Source of the DNA: an uncultured Verrucomicrobiota bacterium
GTDB lineage: Bacteria > Verrucomicrobiota > Verrucomicrobiia > Verrucomicrobiales > Verrucomicrobiaceae
Length of the DNA: 46,465 bases
Direction: 5' to 3'
Assembly: GCA_903854655.1 (NCBI GenBank)
Contig: CAINXC010000443.1
Location: 1 to 46,465, forward strand
Shown: positions 9,411-18,016 of the stretch, one piece after another
How the letters are laid out: each line of letters begins with the position of its first letter
How positions within the stretch are numbered: position 1 is the stretch's first letter
Program-made: the position numbers and the translations under genes
Notes under the pieces: model-generated
Told to the model about the DNA's origin: nothing
The model's input: the letters and a program-made list of their open reading frames with translations, nothing else
Database searches by the model: none

Positions 9411-10429
9411 GCTTTCCGGCTGTGGACATACACGCTGTCCGCGAGCCACGTCACCGGTGGCAAGATGCGGCTGAGGCCGCGCAAAAGTTCGCTTGCGGTG
9501 ATGGCCGCTTTGAATGGCAGAGGCATGAGGCGGGCATCCGCAGCCTGGAGGCCGATGCCGAAGAAGCAGTCCACGGAGAAGTCTGTGGGGCCCAGCAGCC
9601 GGCCAAACACCTCCCGCAATTTTCTCAACGGCCAGTAGCGAACCTCAAATCCGGCGGCCGGCTTGAAGCGATGACGGGCGCGATGCAGCAGTCCCTTGAG
9701 CCCGGCATTTGTCGGCATTTGAATCAGGCTTTCGGCCTCCGGCTTCATCGCTTTCGCCAGTCCTGTGAGAACCAGCGCTACATCCTCGTGACTCAGGTGT
9801 TGCAGCACCGAGTAGGAAAAACCGAAATCCACGCTGCCTTTGCGCAGGGGGAGATGCCGGGCGTCAGCGCACACAAACCAGGCCTTAATGCCGAGTTGTT
9901 TGGTGACCCGTTTCGCGGCCATCAGGGCACCGAGCTGGGGGTCGATGCCAAGGGGCTGAAAGCCTTGCCTGCCTGCGGAGACACACCAGCGGCCCCAGTT
10001 GCAGCCCAGATCCACAAGCACCCGGCCTGCGCCCTCTTGAACACGGAATTTCGGTATGGGGTAATCGATGAGCCGACCTTTGAGCCCTTTGTAGAGATTG
10101 CCGCAAGTGGCGGCGACCAGATAGTTCACCACCGGGTCAACCTTTGAATCCGGGGCTTGAGCAAGCTTGAGGATGCCCTGGCGCTCTTCCTCGTTGCAGC
10201 CAAGCGCATCGATAAACAGAGGGTCGTCCTGGCTGCCCAGCGACACCTCCCGACTCGCGCGGACACACTCGAGGGTGTCGCTGCTCGAATCTGGAGGCAG
10301 CAAAACTGGCACTCCATTGATGACGGGATAGCGAGTCCCACTGGCGCTAATGAGCTGATTGCCATCATGGATGAGAGCGGAGCCGTCCACCGGACAACAC
10401 AGAAGATCGACAAGGGCTGATGGGATCAT
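9407..10429 (-). CDS. SAM-dependent methyltransferase with N-terminal Trm112-like domain
   Basis: About 340 residues. The N-terminus (LVDLLCCPVDGSAL, then GTRYPVINGVPVLLP) resembles the small Trm112p-like/zinc-binding domain that often precedes glycan methyltransferases. Motif I is VLVDLGCNWGRW, the acidic motif II is LGIDPQ, and the later SVDFGFSYSVLQHLSHED is the class I methyltransferase post-motif region. It probably methylates a sugar or sugar-phosphate of the glycan. ATG 10429 gives an ATGA overlap with the upstream GT2 gene; the frame also extends to 10462. It is flanked on both sides by GT2 genes through 4-nt overlaps, so the three are probably translated as a unit. Confidence 0.82.
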   Translation of the reverse strand: MIPSALVDLLCCPVDGSALIHDGNQLISASGTRYPVINGVPVLLPPDSSSDTLECVRASREVSLGSQDDPLFIDALGCNEEERQGILKLAQAPDSKVDPVVNYLVAATCGNLYKGLKGRLIDYPIPKFRVQEGAGRVLVDLGCNWGRWCVSAGRQGFQPLGIDPQLGALMAAKRVTKQLGIKAWFVCADARHLPLRKGSVDFGFSYSVLQHLSHEDVALVLTGLAKAMKPEAESLIQMPTNAGLKGLLHRARHRFKPAAGFEVRYWPLRKLREVFGRLLGPTDFSVDCFFGIGLQAADARLMPLPFKAAITASELLRGLSRILPPVTWLADSVYVHSRKA

Positions 10430-11214
10430 GGGGAGGGAATGGAGGCGTTGCTGCGGGTGCAACGGCGGTCAAGAAGTGCCAGCGCGATCATGCATTCGGC
10501 CACCCAACGCTGAAGCGTGTAGTGCCAGCCAGCCTGACCATCGCGCCACAGTCCCTTGACGACGATGCAATAGAGAGGGGCAAGGACGGGCATAACCCAG
10601 CCTCTGACACGCAATCGGTCGATGCGGCCCAGCTGATCGGCGTGTGTCGAGGCCAGGAATTCAGCTTCAGCTGCGGCGTATTTGATCTGCGACGCAAACC
10701 ACCGAGACAGCGGCTTGCGGTCATCGTGATCGATTGCTGCGCCCAGCAGCCCCGCTTTGCCGTTGATGCGCACCCGATGGCCGTGTCCCTCGTTCTCATA
10801 CCTGGCGGCTTCGCGCCGGTACAAAACAATTCGTGGAGGGTACAGCGTGGCGCTCAGGCCCCGACCGTGGATGCAATAGCGAAAGGGCGCGCGATAGGCC
10901 TGCGCCCGTCCGGATTGAATGGCTGCAATCGCCGCACGCTCAAATCCCTCGCCAAGAATGTAGTCTGCATCCAGTGACAGCACCCATTCTGAGCCGATCT
11001 GGGCCAGGCCGAAATTGCACTGTCCGGCAAACGTGTCGAATGCGCGTTCGATAATTTCGACGTTGGGGAAACTTCGGGCAATCTGCTGAGTGCCGTCCGT
11101 GCTGCCGCTGTCCAACACGACGACACGCTCCACCCAGTCCAATCGCCCCAGGCATCTGGCGATATTGGCCGACTCATTGAAGGTTATGACCAGGGCTGTA
11201 AGGGGAGGGGGCAT
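10426..11214 (-). CDS. Glycosyltransferase family 2, WaaE/KdtX-like
   Basis: 262 residues. The start LTALVITFNESANIARCL, VVVLDSGSTDGT and LSLDADYIL (DxD) are close to the WaaE/LgtF type of GT2, which adds glucose or another hexose to LPS core or capsule intermediates. A terminal hydrophobic patch (GWVMPVLAPLYCIVV) suggests membrane association. Three nucleotides separate its ATG from the stop of the upstream acyltransferase gene, and its 3' end overlaps the next gene by ATGA. Its composition is GC-rich like most of the locus and unlike the acyltransferase gene immediately upstream. Confidence 0.85.
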   Translation of the reverse strand: MPPPLTALVITFNESANIARCLGRLDWVERVVVLDSGSTDGTQQIARSFPNVEIIERAFDTFAGQCNFGLAQIGSEWVLSLDADYILGEGFERAAIAAIQSGRAQAYRAPFRYCIHGRGLSATLYPPRIVLYRREAARYENEGHGHRVRINGKAGLLGAAIDHDDRKPLSRWFASQIKYAAAEAEFLASTHADQLGRIDRLRVRGWVMPVLAPLYCIVVKGLWRDGQAGWHYTLQRWVAECMIALALLDRRCTRSNASIPSP

Positions 11215-11217
11215 GAT

Positions 11218-12285
11218 TCAGAGATTTACTCGTGAGGGAACCAAACGGCCTCGAAGCAGCAGGAAGGGCTTTTCCACACACAGGTAAAACAGCCATCCGC
11301 CAATCATAATAAGGCCAGCGAACACCAAACCACACAGAGCATCCGAGTGCAGAGCGAAGTGTTGGATGGTCTGTCGAGAAAGATGAATCATAATGGCATG
11401 AGTCAGGTAAAGGCTGTACGATCCTAGGGCAATATATCTAACAGACGGGCGGGTGGAAAATCTCACGGGCGGTTTTGCGACTAGAGATACTAGCAAAAAA
11501 AGAAAGCCAATAGCAACGAGTGCCAGTCCGATTGTATAAAACCATTCAAATGATCCAAAATAGAGGATAATGGCCGATGCAAGTACAGGGGCATATAGTC
11601 GCTTTGACCATGTTACTAGAGCGTTCCATTGTTTATCGGAGTGCCAATACATCCGCGAGGCAAGAACCCCGGCCAAGAGCCCTTCAAACCGGAAGTGTGT
11701 GGCAGTCCATGCATACCCAAAGACGCCCACATTTTGATGTGACTCATGAATTCTTGCTGCGAGAGGAAGTAGGCAAATAAGCCACAGATGGCCGGTCAAC
11801 GGCAGATTGCATTGAGTTATAAATTGCATTGCAATGGGAAAAACAAGATAAAAATGCTCCTCAATACAAAGTGACCAACTTATAAGGAAATAGGGCATTA
11901 TAACCTCGTAGTTTTGAAGAAAAAAGAAGTAATCTGGATCGAATGTGCTTCGTTTCGGATCGCTCATGATGACAGCTCCCCATGAGATGAGAAAGGCCAC
12001 AAAGTAGCAGGGAACGGTCCGTAATATGCGTCGTGAGATGAAGCGTATCACGCTCACTCGTCCATTTTCCTTCTGTTCCCTCCAATAGAGTCCGCCGACT
12101 AGCCATCCGCTGAGGACAAAAAATAGATCAACACCATAGACTCCAAGTGCTGTGTATTTGCGCAGCGTATTCAGTGGCGTTGGCCACATTTGGACTACAT
12201 GATAAACGATCACAAGTCCGATTGCAGTGGCACGTAGCAAATCAAGATTAGGATCTCGCCGTGCATCAGGAATAACTTCTCTCAT
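11218..12285 (-). CDS. Acyltransferase 3 (OafA/ExoZ-type) membrane protein, low-GC gene
   Basis: 355 residues, about ten membrane helices. LDLLRATAIGLVIVYHVV places the conserved early Arg and His of acyltransferase-3 proteins, and GVDLFFVLSGWLVGG is the second family signature. It would transfer an acetyl or other short acyl group to a sugar hydroxyl of the glycan across the inner membrane. The coding DNA is visibly richer in A+T than the flanking genes (many runs such as aaaaaaag, aataatgg), and the composition change extends into the 3' end of the upstream GT4 gene. This suggests recent acquisition. It sits 3 nt from each neighbour, so it has been fitted into the operon without disrupting coupling. 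Confidence 0.88.
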   Translation of the reverse strand: MREVIPDARRDPNLDLLRATAIGLVIVYHVVQMWPTPLNTLRKYTALGVYGVDLFFVLSGWLVGGLYWREQKENGRVSVIRFISRRILRTVPCYFVAFLISWGAVIMSDPKRSTFDPDYFFFLQNYEVIMPYFLISWSLCIEEHFYLVFPIAMQFITQCNLPLTGHLWLICLLPLAARIHESHQNVGVFGYAWTATHFRFEGLLAGVLASRMYWHSDKQWNALVTWSKRLYAPVLASAIILYFGSFEWFYTIGLALVAIGFLFLLVSLVAKPPVRFSTRPSVRYIALGSYSLYLTHAIMIHLSRQTIQHFALHSDALCGLVFAGLIMIGGWLFYLCVEKPFLLLRGRLVPSRVNL

Positions 12286-12400
12286 TATTTAGTGCGACTG
12301 CTTGATGAATGCATCTGAGTATAGACTCGAAATTTTTTGTGCGGAGCTGCCCCAAGCAAATAGTTTGATGGCCATCTCTTTCAGGCGGAGACGGTTGTAG
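11218..12400. other. Low-GC island inside a GC-rich locus
   Basis: By eye the base composition falls to roughly 40-48% GC across the acyltransferase gene and the last ~110 nt of the adjoining GT4 gene, against roughly 60% on both sides. The left boundary is near the 11218 stop; the right boundary, near 12400, lies inside the GT4 coding sequence. I see no transposase or direct repeat at the edges. The percentages are visual estimates. Confidence 0.6.
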
Positions 12401-13461
12401 TTCCCGCAAAGATCCTGTTTCAAGGCTCCACGCAGGGAAACGGGATTCGCTTCACACACCACACCTCCTTGGAGATCTCTGACTATCGGAGCTAAATCCA
12501 CCCCCAACGTCACTACTGCGGGCAGCCCGCAAGTCAACGCCTCGGCCACCGCGACGCCAAAGTTTTCCGATACCGACGGCAGCACAAAGACGTCTGCCCC
12601 TTGCAGCAAAAGGGCTTTCTCGTCGCCCTGGACATGGCCGGGACAGCGAACGCGGCCCTCCAATCCGTATTCACGGATCAATTGATGGATGTGCGTGGCG
12701 TACTCATTTTCAGACGATCCCGCGAGCACCAGCGTCCATCGCTCTGAAATCATGCCACTGAGTGACTGCAGCAGCAGAGGAATGTTTTTCTTCGGGTGCC
12801 AGCGGGAGAGAAAGAGGATCACTCGCTCATCTGCGGGCAGGGCCAGTTGCTGGCGGAGACGGGCAGGTGCATCGGGGATTTCTGGAAGCGGCTCGATGCC
12901 GTGGGGAATCACCTCTGTCCGCGCCTTTGGAAGCAGCTTGTGCACATGCTTGGATTCGGTTTCCGATGTGCAATGAATGGCGGCCGCGTGTTGGAGATTG
13001 TGCTTTTCGATCAATGCGTAGTAAAGGAGCTTTTTGAGCTTCTTTTGTCCAAGGGACCAGGCATCAAGCTGACCCAGAGGCCTCACAATGTACGGCACAC
13101 CGAGGGAGCGGGCGGTCATCATTGCCCGGGTAGAAAGGTAGGAGAACACGGCATGCACATGCAGCCCGTCATAGGTGGGCAGGACTGCCCTCAACCAGGG
13201 GGCAAAATCGGCTGCGTATTGAAACTCGCGCAGGGCTGCAATCCTCGGTGACCAGCGTGGGAGTAAGCACACGCGCGTGCCTGCATAGTCCTCCATGGAG
13301 CCGGTTGGCACCTGGAGGAGGCCTGGGCCACCATTGTCATTGGTGGTCACAATGTCCGCCTCCACGCCTTCGGCTCGCAGGGCTCGTGTCATTGCGAGCA
13401 CTGCCTCGCTGGGGCCGCCCCGCGAGGGAGCTATCGAGGGGATGACGTGCAATACCCTCAT
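12289..13461 (-). CDS. Glycosyltransferase family 4
   Basis: 390 residues. MRVLHVIPSIAPSRGGPSEAV is a classic GT4 N-terminus with the GG loop. LFLSRWHPKKNIPLLL, VLAGSSENEY and the donor-binding segment VLPSVSENFGVAVAEALTCGLPAV (E-x7-E) are all present. It should be a retaining transferase adding a hexose or deoxyhexose at the cytoplasmic face. ATG 13461 overlaps the asparagine-synthetase-like stop by ATGA; longer starts up to 13512 lie inside that gene and are less likely. The last ~110 nt have the low-GC composition of the downstream acyltransferase gene, so this gene may have a recombined 3' end. Confidence 0.88.
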   Translation of the reverse strand: MRVLHVIPSIAPSRGGPSEAVLAMTRALRAEGVEADIVTTNDNGGPGLLQVPTGSMEDYAGTRVCLLPRWSPRIAALREFQYAADFAPWLRAVLPTYDGLHVHAVFSYLSTRAMMTARSLGVPYIVRPLGQLDAWSLGQKKLKKLLYYALIEKHNLQHAAAIHCTSETESKHVHKLLPKARTEVIPHGIEPLPEIPDAPARLRQQLALPADERVILFLSRWHPKKNIPLLLQSLSGMISERWTLVLAGSSENEYATHIHQLIREYGLEGRVRCPGHVQGDEKALLLQGADVFVLPSVSENFGVAVAEALTCGLPAVVTLGVDLAPIVRDLQGGVVCEANPVSLRGALKQDLCGNYNRLRLKEMAIKLFAWGSSAQKISSLYSDAFIKQSH

Positions 13462-15248
13462 GTCTGAAGCCCCAGGTTGGCCAGAGACTGGCGAAGGATG
13501 AAAAGGCTCCAATTTTGATACCAGGCGGTGACGGGGACTGGAGCACCCTTGGCTGACTCGTCGAAGGCTTGCCCCCAGTCACCGGCCAGCCACTGCTGGT
13601 AGGGGAACAAAAAGCCCCGCTTTTTCTGGTGTACCACCCAGGCAGGCACTTCAGGAACGGCCTGGGTGAGGAGTTGTTTGCCGTGCTGGAGCCGTACAGG
13701 CGCCGGAATGGTCGCGACAGACTCAAACAGCATCCGGTCCACCATCGGCAGTCGCAGTTCGAGGCCGTGCGCCATGCTCATGACATCGCTGTCGCGCAGC
13801 AGTTGATTGCGCATGTAGCGGGTGATTTCGAGACGGCTCACTTCATTGCCGATGCATGCAATCCAGGGCATGGGCCTGGAGGCGGGGAGCGGGGCGGCTG
13901 CGGAATCACCAGTGATCCATTGGGTGAGTCTGGCGGCCTCAGCGCGACTGAAAATGCCGCGAAGGCTGGCGAATGCGTCCTCGATGGTACCTGCGCTCTG
14001 GAGAAATTCCGCAAGGCGGCGGTGCTGAGGTTTGCCCGCCAGACCTCGTGAGAGCACGGCCACTGCGCCCGGCAGGCGGCTAATTGCTTTGTGCCAGAGA
14101 ATCATTTTCGGGATCTTGACGAAGCTGGAGTACCCGCCGAACAACTCGTCCCCGCCGAGGCCCGAAAGAACCACTTTCATGCCATGGCGCCGCGCGAGGG
14201 TTGAGACGGTGAAGGTGTTCAACCCGTCGATGCTGGGCTGGTCGAGGCAGGGCAAAAACAGGCCGAACAGCTCCCGGGCAACCTGTGCATCCAGGCGCAT
14301 CTCCTGGTGTTCGGCTCCGAAGTGGATGGCTGTGCGCCTGGCAATCGGACTTTCGTCGGCATCCTTTTCATCGACCGCTATGGAAAAGGTGTGAACCCCG
14401 TTGTGTCCCGTCGCCCTGGCCAGCGCCAGAATGGCCGTGGAGTCAATGCCGCCGCTGAGAAAGATTCCCACCGGCACATCACTGACGAAGTGGTGGTTGA
14501 CGCTGTCCAGCAGCGCTTCGCGCGCGGTGATGGCAGGGCCTTCAGGCGATGCCTTCGTTTCTGCGAATTCCATGCGCCAAAAGACGTGCTGTGTGTCTGA
14601 TCCGTCGTGCCAGCGCAACGAGCTGCCCGCAGGAAGGCACTCGGCCTCGTTAATGATGGTGAGCGGCTCGGGCACGGAGCCGGTCTCAAAGAAGCGCTGC
14701 ACGCCCGGAGTGCTGAGTGTGGGTGTGAATAGCCGGCTTTGCACCAATGCCCGCAGCTCCGAGGCGAAAGCGAGGGTGGTTGAGGTACGGTGCAGGTAGA
14801 GGGGTTTAATGCCAAAGGGATCACGAGCCAGGGCCGCGATGCGCTCCTTTGCATCCCAAACGGCAAGGGCAAACATGCCGCGGAGCCGCCGTGCACAGTC
14901 GATCCCCTCGCGTTCGTAAAGCCGCAAAAGGACCTCGGTGTCAGAGGTCGTGGTGAAGCAAATGCCCGTCTGCTCAAGCTGGGCGCGCAGTTCACGGAAA
15001 TTGTAAATCTCGCCGTTAAAGCAAAGAGTAAACCTGCCGTCCGGGGTGGTCATTGGCTGCCTTGCTCCACTGCTCAAATCGAGAATGGAGAGCCGGCGAT
15101 GGGCGAAGGTGGCCTGCCCTTCCTTCGATTGCCAGAGCCCTGAATCATCCGGACCCCGATGCGCCAAAGCGCTCTGCATGCGGTGCGCCGCCTCGATTGC
15201 GATGATGGGCGCAAGACGGGTGCTGAGTATTCCGGCAATGCCGCACAT
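13458..15248 (-). CDS. asnB: Glutamine-hydrolysing asparagine synthetase-like amidotransferase
   Basis: 596 residues. Cys2 (MCGIAG) is the N-terminal nucleophile of class II glutaminases. NGEIYN (78-83) and AHRGPDD complete the glutaminase pocket. SGGIDS (265-270) is the PP-loop that adenylates the acceptor carboxylate, and LGGDELFGGY and the VMSMAHGLELRLP region match the synthetase domain. AsnB paralogues inside glycan loci commonly amidate uronic or aminouronic acid residues rather than make asparagine; that role here is inferred from context. The start is fixed by the need for Cys at position 2. Its 3' end overlaps the GT4 start by 4 nt and its start is 21 nt from the upstream GT4 stop. 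Confidence 0.9.
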   Translation of the reverse strand: MCGIAGILSTRLAPIIAIEAAHRMQSALAHRGPDDSGLWQSKEGQATFAHRRLSILDLSSGARQPMTTPDGRFTLCFNGEIYNFRELRAQLEQTGICFTTTSDTEVLLRLYEREGIDCARRLRGMFALAVWDAKERIAALARDPFGIKPLYLHRTSTTLAFASELRALVQSRLFTPTLSTPGVQRFFETGSVPEPLTIINEAECLPAGSSLRWHDGSDTQHVFWRMEFAETKASPEGPAITAREALLDSVNHHFVSDVPVGIFLSGGIDSTAILALARATGHNGVHTFSIAVDEKDADESPIARRTAIHFGAEHQEMRLDAQVARELFGLFLPCLDQPSIDGLNTFTVSTLARRHGMKVVLSGLGGDELFGGYSSFVKIPKMILWHKAISRLPGAVAVLSRGLAGKPQHRRLAEFLQSAGTIEDAFASLRGIFSRAEAARLTQWITGDSAAAPLPASRPMPWIACIGNEVSRLEITRYMRNQLLRDSDVMSMAHGLELRLPMVDRMLFESVATIPAPVRLQHGKQLLTQAVPEVPAWVVHQKKRGFLFPYQQWLAGDWGQAFDESAKGAPVPVTAWYQNWSLFILRQSLANLGLQT

Positions 15249-15269
15249 GGATGACAGGAAAGGGGGGCT

Positions 15270-16430
15270 TTAATTCACTTTCAGAGCCGCGAAGGAGGCT
15301 GGCAGCAGGGTGGTCAACGCCTGGCTGACACTGCGTTTGAACGCCTCGAAGCCATACAATCTGATGACTTCCTGCCGCAGGGTTTCGGGCTCATTCAGCC
15401 ATGGTTTGTCGTGCTGCTGGGTGAGAAGCTTGATCACTGCATCGGCGATTTCCGATGGTGAACGCGGGTCAACCGCAAAGCCCAGCCGCCCATGGCCGAT
15501 GGCTTCCGGAGAAGCATCGACATTACCCACAACACATGGGCGGCCGCTGGCGAGAGCCTCGAGAAAAACGATGCCAAATCCTTCGCTTGTGCTGGGCATG
15601 ACGAAGGCATCGCACAGTCTGTAGTAGGCCGCCAGTTCGTGATCGGAGACGAAGCCGGCGAAGATGACCGCGTCGGATTGATCGTGCTCCGAAGCACACC
15701 GGCGCAGCCGCGGCTCATCATCACCACTCCCTGCAATGATATAACGCGTTTCTGGCAACACTTTGCGGATGGTTCGCAGCGAGGCGATGACTTGATCCTG
15801 GCCCTTGTAAGCCTCGCTGGCAGAAAGGCGCCCAACTGTGAGCAGTACTGGCTGGCCTGGGTGCAAACCATGTCTTTCCAGAAGCTGGGTTGGTTTGGGG
15901 CCGGTTGCGAACGCTCCTTCGGCGAAGGTGTCCGGTATGACGCGAATGCGCTCCGGATCAAGCATCCCCTCAGCGACCAGCACATTTCGGGTGAACTCGC
16001 TCACGGGCAGCAGTCCGGCAGCACTTGCCAGAGCGTTGCGGAAAGGCCCCCGCAGATGTCCCCAAGTTTCAATTCCATGCGCACAGGCCAGGTACGGGCT
16101 GCCGGTGATGCGTTTGGCGACGAGCAGCGCACGGGCAAAATGAGGGTGGGTTGCGATCATCGCCGTGGGGCGTTGGCGCATAGCAAGCGCGATCCCTGAT
16201 GCCGCAAAGGCCATGGTGCGCAGTTGGTTGTGGGTGCGACCAAGGATTCGAACACGGACCTGCTCCGGCATCTGCGGCACTGTGACGTCATTCTTGCTCA
16301 GCACTTCAATCCTCCCGCCGGGGAACAGATCTGCCAATGCGTGGACCAACCGAACGGAATAATGCTGAATGCCTCCGGTTTCGGCCATGCCTGGCACCCA
16401 AACATGAAAAAGAGGTCGTGAAGAAACCAT
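15270..16430 (-). CDS. Glycosyltransferase family 4
   Basis: 386 residues. The N-terminal HVWVPGMAETGGIQHYSVRL contains the GG loop after the first strand. ACAHGIETWG, LLTVGRLSASEAYKGQD, IIAGSGDDEPRL and VMPSTSEGFGIVFLEALASGRPCV (E-x7-E) give a complete GT4 GT-B enzyme. It probably elongates the lipid-linked repeat unit. The gene lies between the Wzy-like polymerase (20 nt upstream) and asnB. If the C-tract at the end of the polymerase gene loses one base, the polymerase frame would read into the first ~125 nt of this gene in another frame. Confidence 0.88.
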   Translation of the reverse strand: MVSSRPLFHVWVPGMAETGGIQHYSVRLVHALADLFPGGRIEVLSKNDVTVPQMPEQVRVRILGRTHNQLRTMAFAASGIALAMRQRPTAMIATHPHFARALLVAKRITGSPYLACAHGIETWGHLRGPFRNALASAAGLLPVSEFTRNVLVAEGMLDPERIRVIPDTFAEGAFATGPKPTQLLERHGLHPGQPVLLTVGRLSASEAYKGQDQVIASLRTIRKVLPETRYIIAGSGDDEPRLRRCASEHDQSDAVIFAGFVSDHELAAYYRLCDAFVMPSTSEGFGIVFLEALASGRPCVVGNVDASPEAIGHGRLGFAVDPRSPSEIADAVIKLLTQQHDKPWLNEPETLRQEVIRLYGFEAFKRSVSQALTTLLPASFAALKVN

Positions 16431-16450
16431 GGAGCTTTACCCGCTGTTCT

Positions 16451-17902
16451 TCAGCGGCTGCCCAGACGCTCCGGGCGTTCGACGCGGGAGCCGCGCTCAA
16501 GGTTGAGATTGCGGGAGCCGCGCAAGGTGTGAGGGGGGGGGGGCTTTCGGAGGTCCTCGTAGTACCGGGCGAAGAGATAGCGGTGGAGCCCCCAGACGAA
16601 GACCGCGTTGCCTGCCACGCTGCTGACGATTTCAGCCATGCTGCCACCCGCCTGCACCATCCCCATTCCCGGAAGCAGCCAGCGGATGGCATTCCAGAGA
16701 TCGCCCTGCGCCCAATAGGTTCCGGCCGTCTGGTCGATGTAGGTCATCACGAGGCCAAACACCAAGAATCCGATAATGACACTGGGGAGCTTCCAGTTGA
16801 CATAGAATTCCAGTACCTGGCCTACGCCTACGCTGGTACCAGCGGCGAAATTGACGCCAGTGAAACGGGAAACGAGACTGCCGCTGCCGCCCGAGGCAGG
16901 CTTGTTGGGCCAGAGAATGCGGGGAATCAAAGCCAAGGCGGCGGCGTACAAGGTGCCTCCTTCAGCCGTGGCCACACGTCCGCCCTCGATGTAAATCACG
17001 GCCTTGCCCACGAGGTCATTTTGGTTCATTCGCAGGTCCACGGTCTCGAGGTGGACTTGACTGTGGATATCGAACAGCTCGAACTGGCTGAAGATGTTGG
17101 TGGCTCGTTGAATGCGGGAAGACAGGTCCCGTTGCCCCCAGACCGATTCACGGATGGAAATGCGTTCCCGCATGTAGTTAATGTACAAGGTCATGCCTGC
17201 GTATAGCAGCAGAGTGAAGGCGAGAACGCCGAGCCAGCGAGGTCGATAAAACCTTAGGCAAAATGCCCAGATGGCGGCCGCTGCATTGCCGCCGTAGCCG
17301 GCAAACCCCATGGTCAATACGGTGATGACGGGAAAAGCGGTCGTGCTGATGAGCCATTTTGCGAACCGGGCACGATCGCCCGACTGGTAGGCGACATAAA
17401 TATACATGGTGATCGCCAGCACTGAGAGATAGGTTCCGGCGCTGCCGATGGAGGCGAAACTGGGCACGCGGTTGATCAGGGGGCGGATGAGGAAGAAGAA
17501 CAGTAATGAAATGAGCAGCAACGTGCCCGGTAGTTGCGTGGTTATTTGCGGCGCTGCATATCCCATCAGTCTCGGCCGGTTCCTCGGGAAGATCACCGGG
17601 CAGATCAGGCAGCCGAAGACGAACGAGGCAAGACCAATTAGCGCGACGTAGAAGCCGGTGAAGGTGCATGCCAAATTATAGTTGCTTTGTAAAAGGATGG
17701 GCGACCTTGGCTGATAACCGTCCACACAATACACTGCGGCGCCTATGGCGTGCATCATGGTGATTGCAAATCCATAGACCAGCGGCAGGCCGGCCGCCCG
17801 CTTGCTGCGCCACTGTGACCAAAGCAGGACGCCGAACAGGAAGACCCACCACGCGAGCAATTCGCGCAGATTTTCTCTATTTGGGGTGGGCATGAATTCC
17901 AT
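16451..17902 (-). CDS. Wzy-like O-antigen/exopolysaccharide polymerase with C11 tract near its 3' end
   Basis: 483 residues, about 10-12 predicted membrane helices. A large hydrophilic region between about residues 240 and 330 contains INYMRERISIRESVWG and YIEGGRVATAEGG, followed by LIPRILWPNKPASGGSGS and TSVGVGQVLEFYVNW. This pattern is seen in oligosaccharide-repeat-unit polymerases of exopolysaccharide loci. It would link undecaprenyl-linked repeat units in the periplasm. The last helix is followed by a basic tail that begins KPPPP, encoded across an uninterrupted run of eleven C (G11 on the plus strand, 16533-16543). A one-base slip there changes the tail. The start at ATG 17902 is not unique; ATG 17893 is possible. 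Wzy proteins diverge strongly, so the call rests on topology, short motifs and context. Confidence 0.72.
   Translation of the reverse strand: MEFMPTPNRENLRELLAWWVFLFGVLLWSQWRSKRAAGLPLVYGFAITMMHAIGAAVYCVDGYQPRSPILLQSNYNLACTFTGFYVALIGLASFVFGCLICPVIFPRNRPRLMGYAAPQITTQLPGTLLLISLLFFFLIRPLINRVPSFASIGSAGTYLSVLAITMYIYVAYQSGDRARFAKWLISTTAFPVITVLTMGFAGYGGNAAAAIWAFCLRFYRPRWLGVLAFTLLLYAGMTLYINYMRERISIRESVWGQRDLSSRIQRATNIFSQFELFDIHSQVHLETVDLRMNQNDLVGKAVIYIEGGRVATAEGGTLYAAALALIPRILWPNKPASGGSGSLVSRFTGVNFAAGTSVGVGQVLEFYVNWKLPSVIIGFLVFGLVMTYIDQTAGTYWAQGDLWNAIRWLLPGMGMVQAGGSMAEIVSSVAGNAVFVWGLHRYLFARYYEDLRKPPPPHTLRGSRNLNLERGSRVERPERLGSR
16533..16543 (-). repeat. Homopolymer of 11 C within the wzy-like gene
   Basis: G11 on the plus strand, C11 on the coding strand, the longest homopolymer I found. 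It encodes the PPPP of the C-terminal tail. With 11 C the tail continues 26 residues (HTLRGSRN...). With 12 C it would end after 11 residues (SHLARLPQSQP). With 10 C the frame stays open to 16306, into the next gene. Confidence 0.9.
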
Positions 17903-18016
17903 GGCGAAAAGAGAGGGGTGCTGTTCGGGCGAACTTCGTTTGCGGCGCAGATAATCACAAGTGGCAAGATCATGCGGACTTGGATGTGACGTCCGGACTG
18001 TGTTTTTGAGGGGGGT

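Noticed and set aside
11218..12400. Low-GC segment considered as an insertion sequence or prophage remnant
   Set aside because: No transposase, terminal inverted repeats or target duplications are visible; the only gene is an ordinary acyltransferase-3.
16306..16692. Minus-strand 128-codon frame across the polymerase/GT4 junction
   Set aside because: It is the alternative frame created at the C11 tract and overlaps two real genes; kept only as part of the slippage finding.
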